A DNA stretch of 64,000 nt from Sporobolomyces roseus (Eukaryota; Basidiomycota; Microbotryomycetes; Sporidiobolales; Sporidiobolaceae), in the NCBI GenBank assembly GCA_016617785.1, contig JADILM010000001.1, positions 1,240,001 through 1,304,000 of the forward strand. The letters run 5' to 3'. Position 1 is the first letter of the stretch, and each line of letters begins with the position of its first letter. Below, piece by piece: positions 31,324 through 42,281 of this stretch. The notes under the pieces were generated by a model that ran no database searches, was not told the DNA's origin, and saw nothing but the letters and a program-made list of their open reading frames with translations. The position numbers and the translations under genes are program-made.

Positions 31324-33629
31324 ATGAAGTTGGATCCAAAGTTATTCGAAATGCAGGCAAAAGTCTGGTCAGTTCATTTCTCTGCCGTCCTTCTCAGCGA
31401 TTGGCTTAGTCTCGGGAGGTGAGACAGGCGAGATCCGGAGACCGAGAGGAATTGGGTTGAGAAAGACAGATTGGTGAGCGAACGATGCTGCCGTCCTACC
31501 GCATCAGCTTGTGAGTCCGCTCATTCGATGATGCTCTATACAGAGACGAGCCGAAGAGAAGAAGAAGCTTGAGGAAGAGAAACATAGGAAGAAAGTCGAG
31601 GTTCGTCGTAATCTTGCTCTCAAGAACCAACGAGATTGAGCGAGACTGACGTCGCTGAAGGTCGCGATAACAGATTGAAAAGGCCAAGATTGAACGAATT
31701 CGGCTGAAGGAGACTGGGAGACTCGTATTGATGGGTAAAGAAGATTTACAGTAAGTTTACGAATAACTTACTGCCCTCGGTTTCCCTGCTGAGTCATCCT
31801 GATCGATAGCCTCGCCAAGCTCAAAGCTGATGTCTCTCGCCTCGAGGCGAAGGAGAAAGCTGTGAGCCAGAGGATCACTTCACGTTTTCGCGCAATCACA
31901 CTAACTTGAGATGTTCTTCTCGTTCACCAGAGTCTGACGGAGCTTCCGAGTATTTGGATGAAGGAGACTGGTAGGATCAGATCAGTCGAACATGGAAACT
32001 CGTCGGCTGATAGGATTGGGTCGAGAGCGGACCTCGCGAATCAGAGGTGAGTGACGAAAATTATACCCTCCTGAACTTTGCGTTGATAATCGCTGAACTC
32101 GTGCGTCGAATGCTCACAGACAGGAGCTTTCCCAATATAGGCACACTCTCGATCATCCCTCAGTTTCGCATCGTCTTCCTCAGGCAGATATTGATCGTCG
32201 TTTGGAAGAAAAGATGGCGGATTTCACGATTCGAGGTAACGCTCCTCCCGCGCTGATCGTCTTGCTTCGAGGCCGTTTCTTGACGTATCATTTCTGTACT
32301 GTACAGCAACTGGTGACTCTCGTATGTTCTCTCGAGTGCTCCCGCTCAAGCGTTTCTCGCTCATTATTGTTCTCCCGCGTCGAAACAGTCCTCGATCTTC
32401 GAATCCTCCATCAACGAGACCCACTCTCACTCGAGCTCGACTTGGAGCTCCCTCGTAATTACCATCACTTCATGCCTCGAGAACGAGAGGAAATCGAGAT
32501 TCGACTCGGCGAGCAGCAGCGGGAACTAGAGGACGCGATGATCAGGGAAGCTATCGAGCTTGGAGCGAATGCATTGATTGACTTTTGCGTGGAAGGACCG
32601 TTCCCGATTGAACATGGGGAACTCGTTGGAAGAGTAAGCTCGATGTCGCACATTCTCTTTGAAAGCGAGCGATGTTGACGAAACCAGGAGATTTAGCATC
32701 TCCTTGTCGCTTCCGGTATACCTGTACAACTCGCTCAAAGTAGACCTCGACAAGCGGCGACGAATCGTCACGATCGATTAGCGCCGAGGTCAGGATGGAG
32801 AAACTTCGATAGTGTCGACCATTTCGACCGATTTGACGGCAGACACGAACCGCAGTATCGAAGTGACGGATGGCACGCTGGCGGACCCGGATGGCACGAT
32901 CATCGAGATCTGTATCCGAATACTCGAGACGCTGGCTGGCATATCGCTCCGCCGACTCAAATGGAAGAAAGAGGTTGGAGAAATGACGGAGAATGGAGAA
33001 ACGTTCGAGATCAAGGGGAATGGAGTCGAGACGCTGCTGCTGGATGGAGAGGAGTAGATGGCTCACCTCGTCGGAAACGAGGCAGGGGCGACCGTTTCCA
33101 ATCAAGTGAGTGATGCTTCAAATTCCAGTCATTTGGTCGAAAAGCTCAAACTCCGCCTTCTCACAGATCCGTATCCTCCTCCTTACCCTCACGATCAATA
33201 TGAGCCTCATGATGAGCTGGAGCGACTGCCGTGGGGTGCTCAAGCTTATGTCAGACAAATGCGAGAGAGGCAAGAGCGAGAGCTGAGGGAACAAAATGGT
33301 GAGCTTACTTCTCACTCTGCTCTCAGCACTTCTCGGTCTTGGCTCAGCCACCTCACTGATCTACAGGTCACTATGAGCCGCCACGCCTCGATAGAACAGC
33401 ACCGTACATCCCTCGTGATGATCCAGCTTTGTTCGGCAACTCCTTCGCACACCCTCCTTACCCTCAAACTCCTCCTCCGATACGTCCTCCTGCGCTCGGT
33501 CAGGATCGATTCGCTTCCGTCAACGGACAGTATGCTAGTCGCTGGGAGAGACCGACAATGGATCCTGATCATAGAGCTGGAGGAATCGGAAAGAGCACCC
33601 CTTGGTCTCCTGGTGCAATGCCTTGGTGA
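31324..33629 (+). CDS. Hypothetical coiled-coil protein with GW-rich low-complexity region
   Basis: About ten exons join in frame. The predicted start gives MKLDPKLFEMQAKVCDWLSL, running through an unusually long intron (about 31420-31533) into RRAEEKKKLEEEKHRKKVEI. The highly charged helices continue as AKLKADVSRLEAKEKA, then RRLEEKMADFTIR. An exon from about 32396 encodes the stretch that contains MPREREEIEIRLGEQQRELE and ALIDFCVEGPFPIEHGELVG. The exon at 32697-33105 is Gly-Trp-rich, with six GW and two EW pairs such as SGWRNF, DGWHAG and AGWHIA. It ends in a basic SPRRKRGRGDRF. The C-terminus is proline-rich and ends STPWSPGAMPW at TGA 33627-33629. Family not recognised. The reading of the first exon is the least certain part. 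Confidence 0.6.
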
Positions 33630-33900
33630 TAGTCGCATTCGCCAGGGAAGACTTTGTAGAACGCGCAATGATTGTATAAGCTCGCGAAATGACAATTTGA
33701 CGAGAAAGTGAAAACGAAACGGTTACAGAGTGAGATCAAGTACAAACGGATCTCGCAGGATTCACTACAGTCAAGAGGAGCAATAGAAGCTACATATTGT
33801 TGACGTCGAAGCTAGTCCTAGCGCGAGGGAAGAAGGCTGAGATTCGTTGTTTCGAACAAGAATGCGAAACGCCATGGGAAGATGAAGAAGAAGCGACGGT

Positions 33901-35034
33901 CTATGAGAGCCAGCCGACGTTAGCGCGAAATTCGAATGGTCTCAACCCAGTGGAAAGACTCACGTTACGCTCGACCTGGAACACGTCGTAAAGGGTCATT
34001 TCCATCCTTGCGAAACCTTGCTCGAGATGATGCCTCCCCGTTTGATCTTCTACTCCTTCACACCAGAATTCCGCTGCTTTACGACATTCTGCTCCAAAGT
34101 GAGCTCGAACATCCCTCAACCAGATTCGATTCTGTGAATAACCGTAACTGCCGTACACCTCGCTCCCAAATTCGTCTGCTAACGTTCGACTTCTTGCCCA
34201 ATCGCTCGACTTGAATGCTAGAGACTCAGCCGTCTCATCATTTGTCATACTCAAGAAGTAGAGCAACATTGTGCAGAGGCAGACATGAATCTTCCTCATC
34301 ACCTTCTTGTGCTTGTAATCGTCGTGCTTGACATCTCCTGCCTGTCGAGTGAGTTGTCGGAGCCTGTTGAGCGAGCCGGCGAAGAAGACTGCTGAAAGCG
34401 GTAGGTGGAATTCTTGACCGGAGAGATTGGCGACAACGAAGAAGGAGGGAAAAGGTTGAAAGGGAAACGAGACGGGTTCTGCCACGTTCATATCGTAGAA
34501 TGCTTCGGTTATTGGTCTCGTCGATTCTTGAGGTAGTCGCATCTTCAGTTGAGGTGAAACCGGTTTGCGCTGCGAAAAGGGAAGTGAGCTTGAGTTTCAG
34601 CTCACGAAGAATGAGGATCCACTCACTCCGCTAGCACACAGCTCAGCCCAGTATCGCGAGACTCGCTCATCAAAGAGACGAGCTTCGTGTACCGTGACCG
34701 TATGAGTCGGAATTGCGAACGTCTCGAGTAGCTAGAGTCAAGGTATCAGGGCGGGTTCCGTGCAAACGGGCTCGAAAAAGAAACGTACAAGGTGATCCGT
34801 ATCAATCTCTTTCTCGAGAAGTACTGCCATTGCTGGGTGCGGATGATTGCCTTGAGCACCTCGTGCAACCAGTACCGCCGCGATGAGGCCGTCAGGAATG
34901 ATGGCGATATCTCCAAGAGGAAGCAGATCATTGAGCCTCTCCGGGAGAGATCCGGCGAGGAATTGGAGGTAGGAGTCGACATGAGCTGTACGAATACGTC
35001 GAGGGCCTTGTTCGGGAGAGCTGCAATTACTCAT
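33901..35034 (-). CDS. Hypothetical protein, three exons
   Basis: Three exons join in phase 0. The first starts at ATG 35034 with MSNCSSPEQGPRRIRTAHVD and ends EKEIDTDHL. The middle exon reads LLETFAIPTHTVTVHEARLF to AELCASG. The last starts RKPVSPQLKMRLPQESTRPI and runs to the stop at 33901-33903. It contains a hydrophobic stretch (CLCTMLLYFLSM) and an aromatic-rich FGSEVYGSYGYSQNRIWLRD. No domain is recognised. The two donors are gtacgt and gtgagt. It converges on the GW-rich gene with 271 bp between the stops. Confidence 0.6.
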
Positions 35035-35874
35035 TTGCCGTTGAAGTCGGAAGACGGGCGAAGAGTACTCGGAGGAAGGGAAAAGAGGAAGAGAGGCGAA
35101 AGAGGGAACAAAGGAGCGACCTTCTGCAGGTTTCCAACAGCCGACTCGATCACCCCGAGACAGCTGTCTGCCGCACGGACAAAGATGAGCGAGTAAAAGG
35201 GGTGACAATCGGACTTGAAACGGCTGTGGGATGAGCGATCACCTCCTTTTCCCGCTTACAAGTCGCGACTCTGTTGCAAGAGATAGCAAGTTGATGTACA
35301 GATACACCGTCGAGTATCAAGGCGTCGTAGGGACACGAAGGAGACTCAGAAGTAGAAGTTTCGAAACGTAGTCGAGTCAACGGCGAAGCAAGCCCTGGCG
35401 TCTGCTCTGACTCCGAAGCATAGAAAGGAGTCACAAGAGACCATCACAAGCAAGTATCGTCAAGTCAGGTGAGTCAGGTGAGTCGGGAGAGGTCAAGAGG
35501 AGAAAACGAATTCTCTTTCAACTTTTCCTTCTTCCCACTCCACCACCTGCTCTGCCGACCTTCTGACACGCTTTGGAGATCTCCGACAGCTATGCACGAG
35601 ATGGCTATAGCGTGTACAAGCGCAGTTTAACCTTTCACCCTCCTTTTTTCCCCTTGAAGTGAAATGGCTGGCGTTTCGATCCCCCTCGCCATCTAGCTCA
35701 TCCTGCTTTTCAAGAGATGGCTGCGGGGCTTCGATGGGGTATTTGTACCGGCTGGAGGCCCTCTTCTGCTCTCTCTTCCTTCTCACACGCTCAAGAAACG
35801 ACTCAAAACGACTCACTCTCAAAACTCGTTCAGCCAGTCCACCTCGTAATCCTTAACAAAGCAGACTAGACACC
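35035..35874. other. Intergenic region, no supported gene
   Basis: 840 bp between divergent genes. A short in-frame extension upstream of 35034 exists on the minus strand, but without another ATG that improves the model. The remainder presumably contains both promoters. I see no repeats of note. Confidence 0.45.
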
Positions 35875-36941
35875 ATGCTCAACCCATCCTCACTCTTCCT
35901 CGCATGCTTCATCGCACTCGCTGCAAACCCTTCACTCGTCGCTACGATTCCACTTCCTCCCTCACCTCACTCCTCCGCGACCTCTCTTCATCGCCGCTCC
36001 TTCAGATCTGCCCGTAACCTACCGGTGCTTCGTATCGTCGACGATGAGCAATATCTCGATTCCGCCTCATGGACTTCGGAATTCACCGACGACTCGATTC
36101 TTCCCGAATCCATCTTCACCAACGAAGAAGCCGACCTGGCCACGATCCTCGATTCCGTCCATCAACCTCACTCGAAACGAGCTATCTCAAACCACGTCAA
36201 ACGATCATCTTCGAGTCGGAAAGCTTCGCACAAGAAAGTGAAACGAGCTGTAGCGAGGAACGAACCGCAATGGGTGATCAAGGCTTCCTCGAGGGCCATC
36301 AGGTACCGAGCAACTGCAACGAATCGACCAGCATCAACTTCCATCCCCGCTTTCAAAGCTACGACGACCCTCATTTGGTCGAAAATTCCCACCATCTCCT
36401 CCTCCCTTCCTTCCCCGACTTCAACCTTGGTAGCCATTCCATCAGCATCGCCTATCGTTGTTCCTACTTCAACCGTCACTAGCGCTGGCACTCACACAGG
36501 CGAAGGCACTTGTAAATTCAGTCTCTTGAGCCCTCGCTTCTCGACCTAAACTGACTTTCTGACTTTTTTTACAGGGTATGCGCCCGGACTTGGAGCTTGC
36601 GGAAACGATGCGACCGACGACTCTCCTATCGTCGCTGTCTCTCATCTCCTCTATGACTCATTCAACCCCGCTCATAACACGAATCCCAATCTCAACCCGA
36701 TCTGCGGTCGAAAGATTCGAGCCACTTACAAGGGAAAGACTGTCGACGTTACAGTACAGGATCGCTGTACTGGTTGTGCACTAGAGGACCTGGACTTCTC
36801 TCCTTCGATCTTTGGTCAGCTTGCGGATCTTGGAGTCGGAAGGTTGAAAGGTGTCGAGGTGAGCTCAACCCAACACTCCTCTTTGGGAGCGACCAGAAGC
36901 TGACTCTCTGTCGTCTCTCATTACAGTGGACGTTTCTTTGA
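35875..36941 (+). CDS. Secreted expansin/RlpA-like double-psi beta-barrel protein
   Basis: A secreted protein starting MLNPSSLFLACFIALAANPS with a clear signal peptide. A dibasic-rich pro-region follows with several Kex2-type KR sites (HSKR, HVKR, KKVKR), then a Ser/Thr/Pro linker suited to O-glycosylation. After an intron the double-psi beta-barrel begins GTWYAPGLGACGNDATDDSP and VAVSHLLYDSFN. It continues ICGRKIRATYKGKTVDVTVQ and DRCTGCALEDLDFSPSIFGQ, including the conserved Asp of the barrel. The final exon is only WTFL plus the stop at 36939-36941. There is no carbohydrate-binding or second expansin domain, so it resembles short fungal loosenin/RlpA-like wall proteins. Enzyme activity is not implied. 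Confidence 0.86.
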
Positions 36942-37297
36942 TCTCGCTTCCTCCCTCTCTCCTCGCGATCCTAGCTAGTCTACTTCTCTCTCTTTTCGTC
37001 GTTTCACCATGTAGTTCCTCCTGACGCAATAGATACGCTTCTCTCACGACAGTCATTGGTTGCGATTCGAACCGAGAGACATTGTTACACTAGAGAGAAA
37101 GAGAACGAGAAACACAGAGAAGAGGGGAAAAAATGAAGAAATGAATTCGAGGACGAGAACGAAAAGCGCGCAAAAGGGGGGGATATACAATCGATACGAG
37201 GGTGGGTAACATTGGAGAAGCAGAGAGAAACAGAGTGAGAGAGAGAGAACGAGAGAGAGAAAGAGACAGAAATAAAGAAAAACTTTCGCTGCGAATC
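36942..37297. repeat. Convergent 3' spacer with GA-rich tract
   Basis: 356 bp between two convergent stop codons. From about 37195 to 37275 the plus strand is almost pure purine with repeated gagaga blocks, a degenerate GA microsatellite. On the minus strand this is a TC tract just downstream of the 4E-T-like gene's stop. No gene is seen. Confidence 0.6.
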
Positions 37298-40200
37298 CTA
37301 TCTACCGTCCATGAGGAAAGGAGGTAGATCTAGAGAGACGAGCGAGGTCAGCAACGACTCCGAGAGATAGGGAAAGAGCTACACGTACTGCCTTGTTGCG
37401 GACCATGATTAGGAGGAGGAGGACCTTGATTTCCACCGATTCTCATTCCCCCTTGACCTGAATTCAACAAAGCCATCAAATCGACGCCCGCGTTTCCACC
37501 GAGACTCATTCCTTGCATTCCTTGAGGTCTCCCACCTTGTTGCTGGAAATGAGGAGGTGCGTAACCGTGAGGAGGTAAAGGTCCAGTGGGAGGAGGAGGG
37601 TACATCATTTGAGATGGTTGTTGAGGACCTCTCGCGTGAGGAGGTAACATTCCTCCCATACCGTGAGGAGGAGGGAACGAAGGTGGAGGTGGTGATCTCA
37701 TTCCGTTCGGATTCGGAGGAGGCAAGTTTCGTAAGATGTCGGAAGGATTCATCATTCCTTGATGAGGTTGACCGGGTAAAGGAAGTTGAGAGTGAGCGGG
37801 AGAAAGGCCTTGAGATCCAGGTGGGTACATGCCGAGAGGTGGGAGATTCATTCCGGGTATCGAGCCAGGAGGAGGAGGCATTCTTTGTTGTCCGTTCGAA
37901 GGAGGAAGAGGGGGACCGTTGTTGTAGAACTGGGGAGGGAAAGGTCGGTTCTGGTGCAGCTGTTGTTGAGGGGCGTTCATCGAGTAGTTCTGAGATGGAG
38001 GTGGTGGGGAAGTTGCGTTCGAACCGAGAGTCGAAGAGCGAGATGCGAGATCGCTCGTCGAGGAAATCGTTCGAGGGTGATGAAGGTTCTGCTGTTGTTG
38101 TTGCTGAGACTGAGGGAGAGGAAGGGGAGGAGATCGAAGTTGATCTGCAGGTGACATGATCGGAGGCAAGTGATTGAGAGCAGTCTGAGGATGAGGGTTC
38201 GAAGGTTGTTGGTGAGGTTGAGTTTGACTCGAGGAATAACCTCCGAAACCGGGAGGTGGGATCGATGAAGTAGGAGGAGCAGACGGTGCACTCGGTGACT
38301 GGATGGCGCTCGAGACTTGCGAGGAAAGAGCTCCCGAAGGTGCAGATGAAATCGAGGGAGAGTTCTTGCTAGTCGAATTTGAGAACTTGAAACGACTGCT
38401 CGATCGGGATTCTTCAGCGGCGGGAGGTTGCGCACTTGCAGTCGATACAGGTGCGGGGGGAGCGGGAGGTGGAGCGGCTACGGAGGCGGGTGAAGCGATA
38501 CGTGGAGAAGCAGTTTCGATTTGAGGAGCGTGAGTAGCGGGCGATCCAGTTCGACTCTGTTGACAGGGAGAGCGGGTCAGCAGGTTCATAGTAGACTGAC
38601 CAGAGCAGGAATTGACGTACTCCTTGAACCTGCAACATTCCCATCAACCTAGCCATACTATCGCTATCTTCTTTACTCGGTCCGTTTCCAGTTTGACCAG
38701 CTTGAGCGTTACCACCCATCAAAGCACCAAATACGCTCGGAGGAGGTTGTTGAGCCTGAGTGACTGGAGATTGAGGTTTGCCATCGAAGAACTTGGCGAA
38801 CCTCGAAGCTCTTCCTCCCGGTTCTCCTTTTCCTCCCTGACCTTGTTGTCCAGGAATATTCAAACCTGGTGGAGCAGCGGGTGCAACGGCAGGTGAACGA
38901 ACGATTCCTAGGTCTTCAAAGATTGATTTCGTCGATGCTGGTTCAGGTTTAGGTGAAGTCAAAGCCGAGAATACTGAGGAAGATTCTTCTTCTTGAGGTT
39001 GAGGTTCAGGTTGAGGTTGAGGTTCGATACCAGCGTCCCTCAGATCCCTCTCACGTTCCTTCCTCTCGGCTTCCTTCATCTGTTGTTTCCACTGTTGAAT
39101 ACTATCCATCATCCCGCTGTTTCCTCCAGCGGTCCAATCCAAGTTGGAAGACTTCTTGGCTGGCGCCTCCAACTCGTCATCGTCTCCTCCTTGACCTTCA
39201 GGAATTGCTACTCCATCTTTCGAGAAGGTGAGGTTTCCTGCAGCGGGAGCGTCCATCCAAGAAGGGGAAGAAGACTCTTCGTCATTCATCCAAGCTGGTC
39301 CTCCTCCTCCTCCTCCGCCTCTTCTGTCTCCACGGTCGTCCCGGTGTGATCGCGAATGAGGGTCACGATCATTGCGATCTCCTCGGTCGAATCGTCGAGG
39401 AGAGTCGGTGAGAGCGTTTCCAGTCGAAGTCGATTGATTCCTCAATAATCGTTTTTCTCGTTCTGTATGAACGCGATCTCCTGTGAGCCTGCATCTCGAC
39501 TGTACTACGAATGAGGAATCGCGACTAACCTTCTCTCGTAGTACCTACACTTCTCCACCCCCCTTCATCAGCAGGTCCCAAACCTCGTCTATCTTTCCTC
39601 TCAGTCGCATCTCCCGTCTCTCTCCCATTCAACCCGGTCGCTCCCCTCCTCCTCTCCCCCTCGACCTCACTCCTCCCGTTCCCGTTACTCGCAAGTGCAC
39701 CACCCCTAACAGCTGTCCCATTCTTACTCCTCTCACTCCGTTCCCTCTCTTCTCTAAAGAAGTTCTCCCTCCTCTCCCTCGCAGTACTATCACTCCAAGG
39801 ACTCGTACCACTTGCCTCATTATCCTTGCCTTTCCTCCCTCCTCCTCCTGGCATCAACTGCTGTAAATGAGGAGCCAAATCTTTCTCCCCTCCTCCTCCA
39901 CTTCCTCCTCCTGTCAATTCTCCACCTTTCCTACTCCTCCTCGGCAATTCTAATGGTTCGCCCAACCCTCCATCTACTCCAAACCTCCCGAAATTCGCGA
40001 AAGGGTTCTCTGAAGTGAAAGGTGCCAATCTTCTTCCCGCTCCCCTATCTCTATCTCCTCTATCTCCTCGTTCGGTGGTAGATTGTTGAATTTGATTAGA
40101 AGAGTTACCTCTTGGTAAATGAGATCTCTGAATCGGTGGTGAAGGTGGTGTAGTATATTCTCTGCAATTTACTCAAGGCGCGGTTTAATTGAGGCAAAGT

Positions 40201-40432
40201 GAGAGGAGGAGAAAGGGAGGAGAGAGAAGGAGGAACGTACCCATACCATTCAGATAATGGTTTCATTCCATCTAGAGTTTGGGGTACCAAAGGGGACGAG
40301 TAGAGAGAGAGAAGAGTTTGGCGAGTTAAGACTATCGTAGGTGCTCCTGTTGCTTCTACTTTTGAATGATGAGAGGGGTCAGTGGTGGCATAGAGAGAGG
40401 GAGGGAGGGTTAGGCGTACCCGGTGAGGCCAT
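37298..40432 (-). CDS. 4E-T-like eIF4E-binding/P-body protein, Pro- and Gln-rich
   Basis: A long, mostly disordered protein. The first exon is only MASP plus one nucleotide. Exon 2 gives VLTRQTLLSLYSSPLVPQTL and GMKPLSEWYG. LTRQTLL resembles the eIF4E-binding Yx4L-phi motif of 4E-T, but with Leu in place of the Tyr. Downstream are RGD/RDRD-rich basic stretches, a Trp motif (PSWMDAPAAGNLTF), a DSIQQWKQQMKEAERKERER helix, and SRFAKFFDGKPQSP, a motif found in 4E-T-type proteins. The C-terminal half is Pro/Gln/Gly-rich with polyproline and polyglutamine runs. The last exon ends LPPFLMDGR (stop 37298-37300). A role in translational repression or mRNA decay bodies is inferred from these motifs. Confidence 0.55.
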
Positions 40433-41031
40433 GTTTGGAGGAAGGGGGAGAAGGGAAGAGAGGGTAACGAGGGGAACCCAAAATGCTAGCTCTCTCTCTC
40501 TCTTGCTAGCGGTACTGGGGCGTGAGGGAGTTGCTGGATTAATCTAGTACTGCTCAGGTGCAGGCTTGACTGAGGGGTGATGGTGTGAGAGAAAGCTGAG
40601 AGCTCTCCGTCTCTCGCTCAATTTTACTCAAGTTTCCGGAAAGCGTATTGATGATTACCAGTTCTAGAGGTTACCAAGAGTAGTTCAGGGGGTCTCCATT
40701 TCTGGGACCGGCGTCACCAGATCTGGTTCCAACCAATCGGAGCGCATTTCTTTTTCTTCTTCGCTGTCGTCGCTGCCGATCCTTCGTTCATGCTTTTCTC
40801 GAAGGCAACACTGGTTGAAACCAAATCTTTCGATCGGTAGGCCACGAACGCTGTTATGGTGCGATAGACCCAGGGCAAAGACCTCTAGCTCGCTTCAGTC
40901 CGAGTACCACCACGAGTCTCGTTCAGCTCGAACTGCTCGATGTTCTCGCTCAACACATCGGATACAGCGCTGATCTTGCAGCAGATATTTGAATGGATCC
41001 ACTCGAGTCTGACAGACGAAGTCTCACGTAC

Positions 41032-41448
41032 CTAGCGTCGGGTTGTACTGCAATTCGAAGAGATTAGAAGATTTTGACATGATGGTCCCTGATAGCGTGA
41101 CTCCGGCATTCCTGTCGCTTTGAACGCTGAAGTATATCGTGATAGATCACCGAGAGCTATTGGCGAGATCGAGATCAGTTTTGTAGCTGATTTGGCTTGT
41201 TCGCGTGCGGAAAAGCTCAAACCGACGTTTTCGCTCCTCTGTGCCAATCCAGCTGCCTCAAACGGGATAGCGTAGCTAGTCATACCCTCTGCAGAAGTGT
41301 ATATCGCCCGCAGCACATTTCTGGCACGATTGGAGGGTGACTCAGAGAGATCCAGCCATTCTAGTAGGACTCTTCTTGAGCGCAATATGTCGTGCGGCAC
41401 AGCTAGAAGCAAGCCAATATCCGGAGGATCGATTCTCCACGAGCTCAT
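41032..41448 (-). CDS. Possible small hypothetical gene (weak)
   Basis: An ATG-started open frame of 138 codons, beginning MSSWRIDPPDIGLLLAVPHD, with a helical-looking middle (RARNVLRAIYTSAEGMTSYA). It has no introns, no recognised domain and lies in a gene-poor region. It may be chance or the remnant of a gene. Confidence 0.2.
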   Translation of the reverse strand: MSSWRIDPPDIGLLLAVPHDILRSRRVLLEWLDLSESPSNRARNVLRAIYTSAEGMTSYAIPFEAAGLAQRSENVGLSFSAREQAKSATKLISISPIALGDLSRYTSAFKATGMPESRYQGPSCQNLLISSNCSTTRR

Positions 41449-42266
41449 CGCGACTGTGACCTACTTGCAAGGAGCTCTGAGCGATCTTACCGTACCATAC
41501 GAGCTCGACAATAGATTCGTAAATTCCGGGCTCGCTAATTGGTTTTCGGCTGTTCCGACCTGTTTATTCGTCTTCGATTGACGTTTAAGAAGTACTCAAG
41601 GCTCCTCGAGAGCTGCGAAGCATTTCTAAAGAAACAGCATTTCGCCTTCCCAATCCTGTTTCTCGACACAGATCTCGCTGTACTTGCTATGGCTAGACCA
41701 TAGTCTACTACTTGTTCGCCATACTGACTCGTAATGAGCTACAGGATCAAGCTGGCTCTGTTTCACCTATTCGAGGGTCAACTCGACGTCGATATTTCGC
41801 GCTCAAAATGGTTGACAGAGCGGGTTTTCAACTGGTAGGACTCTCACAGTCGACATCACTCATTGAGATGAGCCGTACTGTCAGTCTGATGCTCAATTTT
41901 TGCCCCTACTCGCTTCTGTGGCTTTTGGGTCATCCTCTTCCTTCGCACGGCCAGAAATCGAAAGCCAGTACTCTTCCACTTCTCAATATCAGTGATCTCT
42001 TCACTGTACGTATTAGTTCGAGCTTAATTGAACCCGACAGAGGTAGTCCTCGGCCGATTTTGGCTTTCTTCATCGAAAGCGCAACTATTCAGTATCGAAA
42101 AGGAGAGCTTCTCTCGATGCTCCTTGTCAGGAGTACCCCATCTTCAAGCTCCAGAGCTCGCTTCCCTGAACATCTGTGTGATCTCGCTCAGCGACCAGTA
42201 CACCAAGCGAAGCCCCAACAACGAATACAGCTCAGATCATACCGACGGGAAAGAAACAAGGAAAGT

Positions 42267-42281
42267 TAGGGTTAGGGTTAC
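42267..42281 (+). repeat. Short TTAGGG telomere-type repeat
   Basis: Two perfect TTAGGG units followed by TTA, flanked by unrelated sequence on both sides. TTAGGG is the telomeric unit of many fungi, so this is a very short interstitial telomere-like tract; with only two units, chance cannot be excluded. Confidence 0.6.

Noticed and set aside
32812..33057. Plus-strand frame beginning MSTISTDLTADTNRS
   Set aside because: It is a shadow of the GW-rich exon. The GW frame is open over the whole exon and joins to both neighbours at good splice sites.
37040..37090. T-arm-like GGTTCGAATC on the minus strand suggesting a tRNA
   Set aside because: No acceptor, D or anticodon stem can be built around it at the right spacing.
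37557..38159. 200-codon plus-strand frame
   Set aside because: It is antisense to the Pro/Gln-rich exon of the 4E-T-like gene. Low-complexity complements often stay open.
41712..42269. 185-codon open frame in the gene-poor region
   Set aside because: It starts with TTG, not ATG, has no splice context and no recognisable features.
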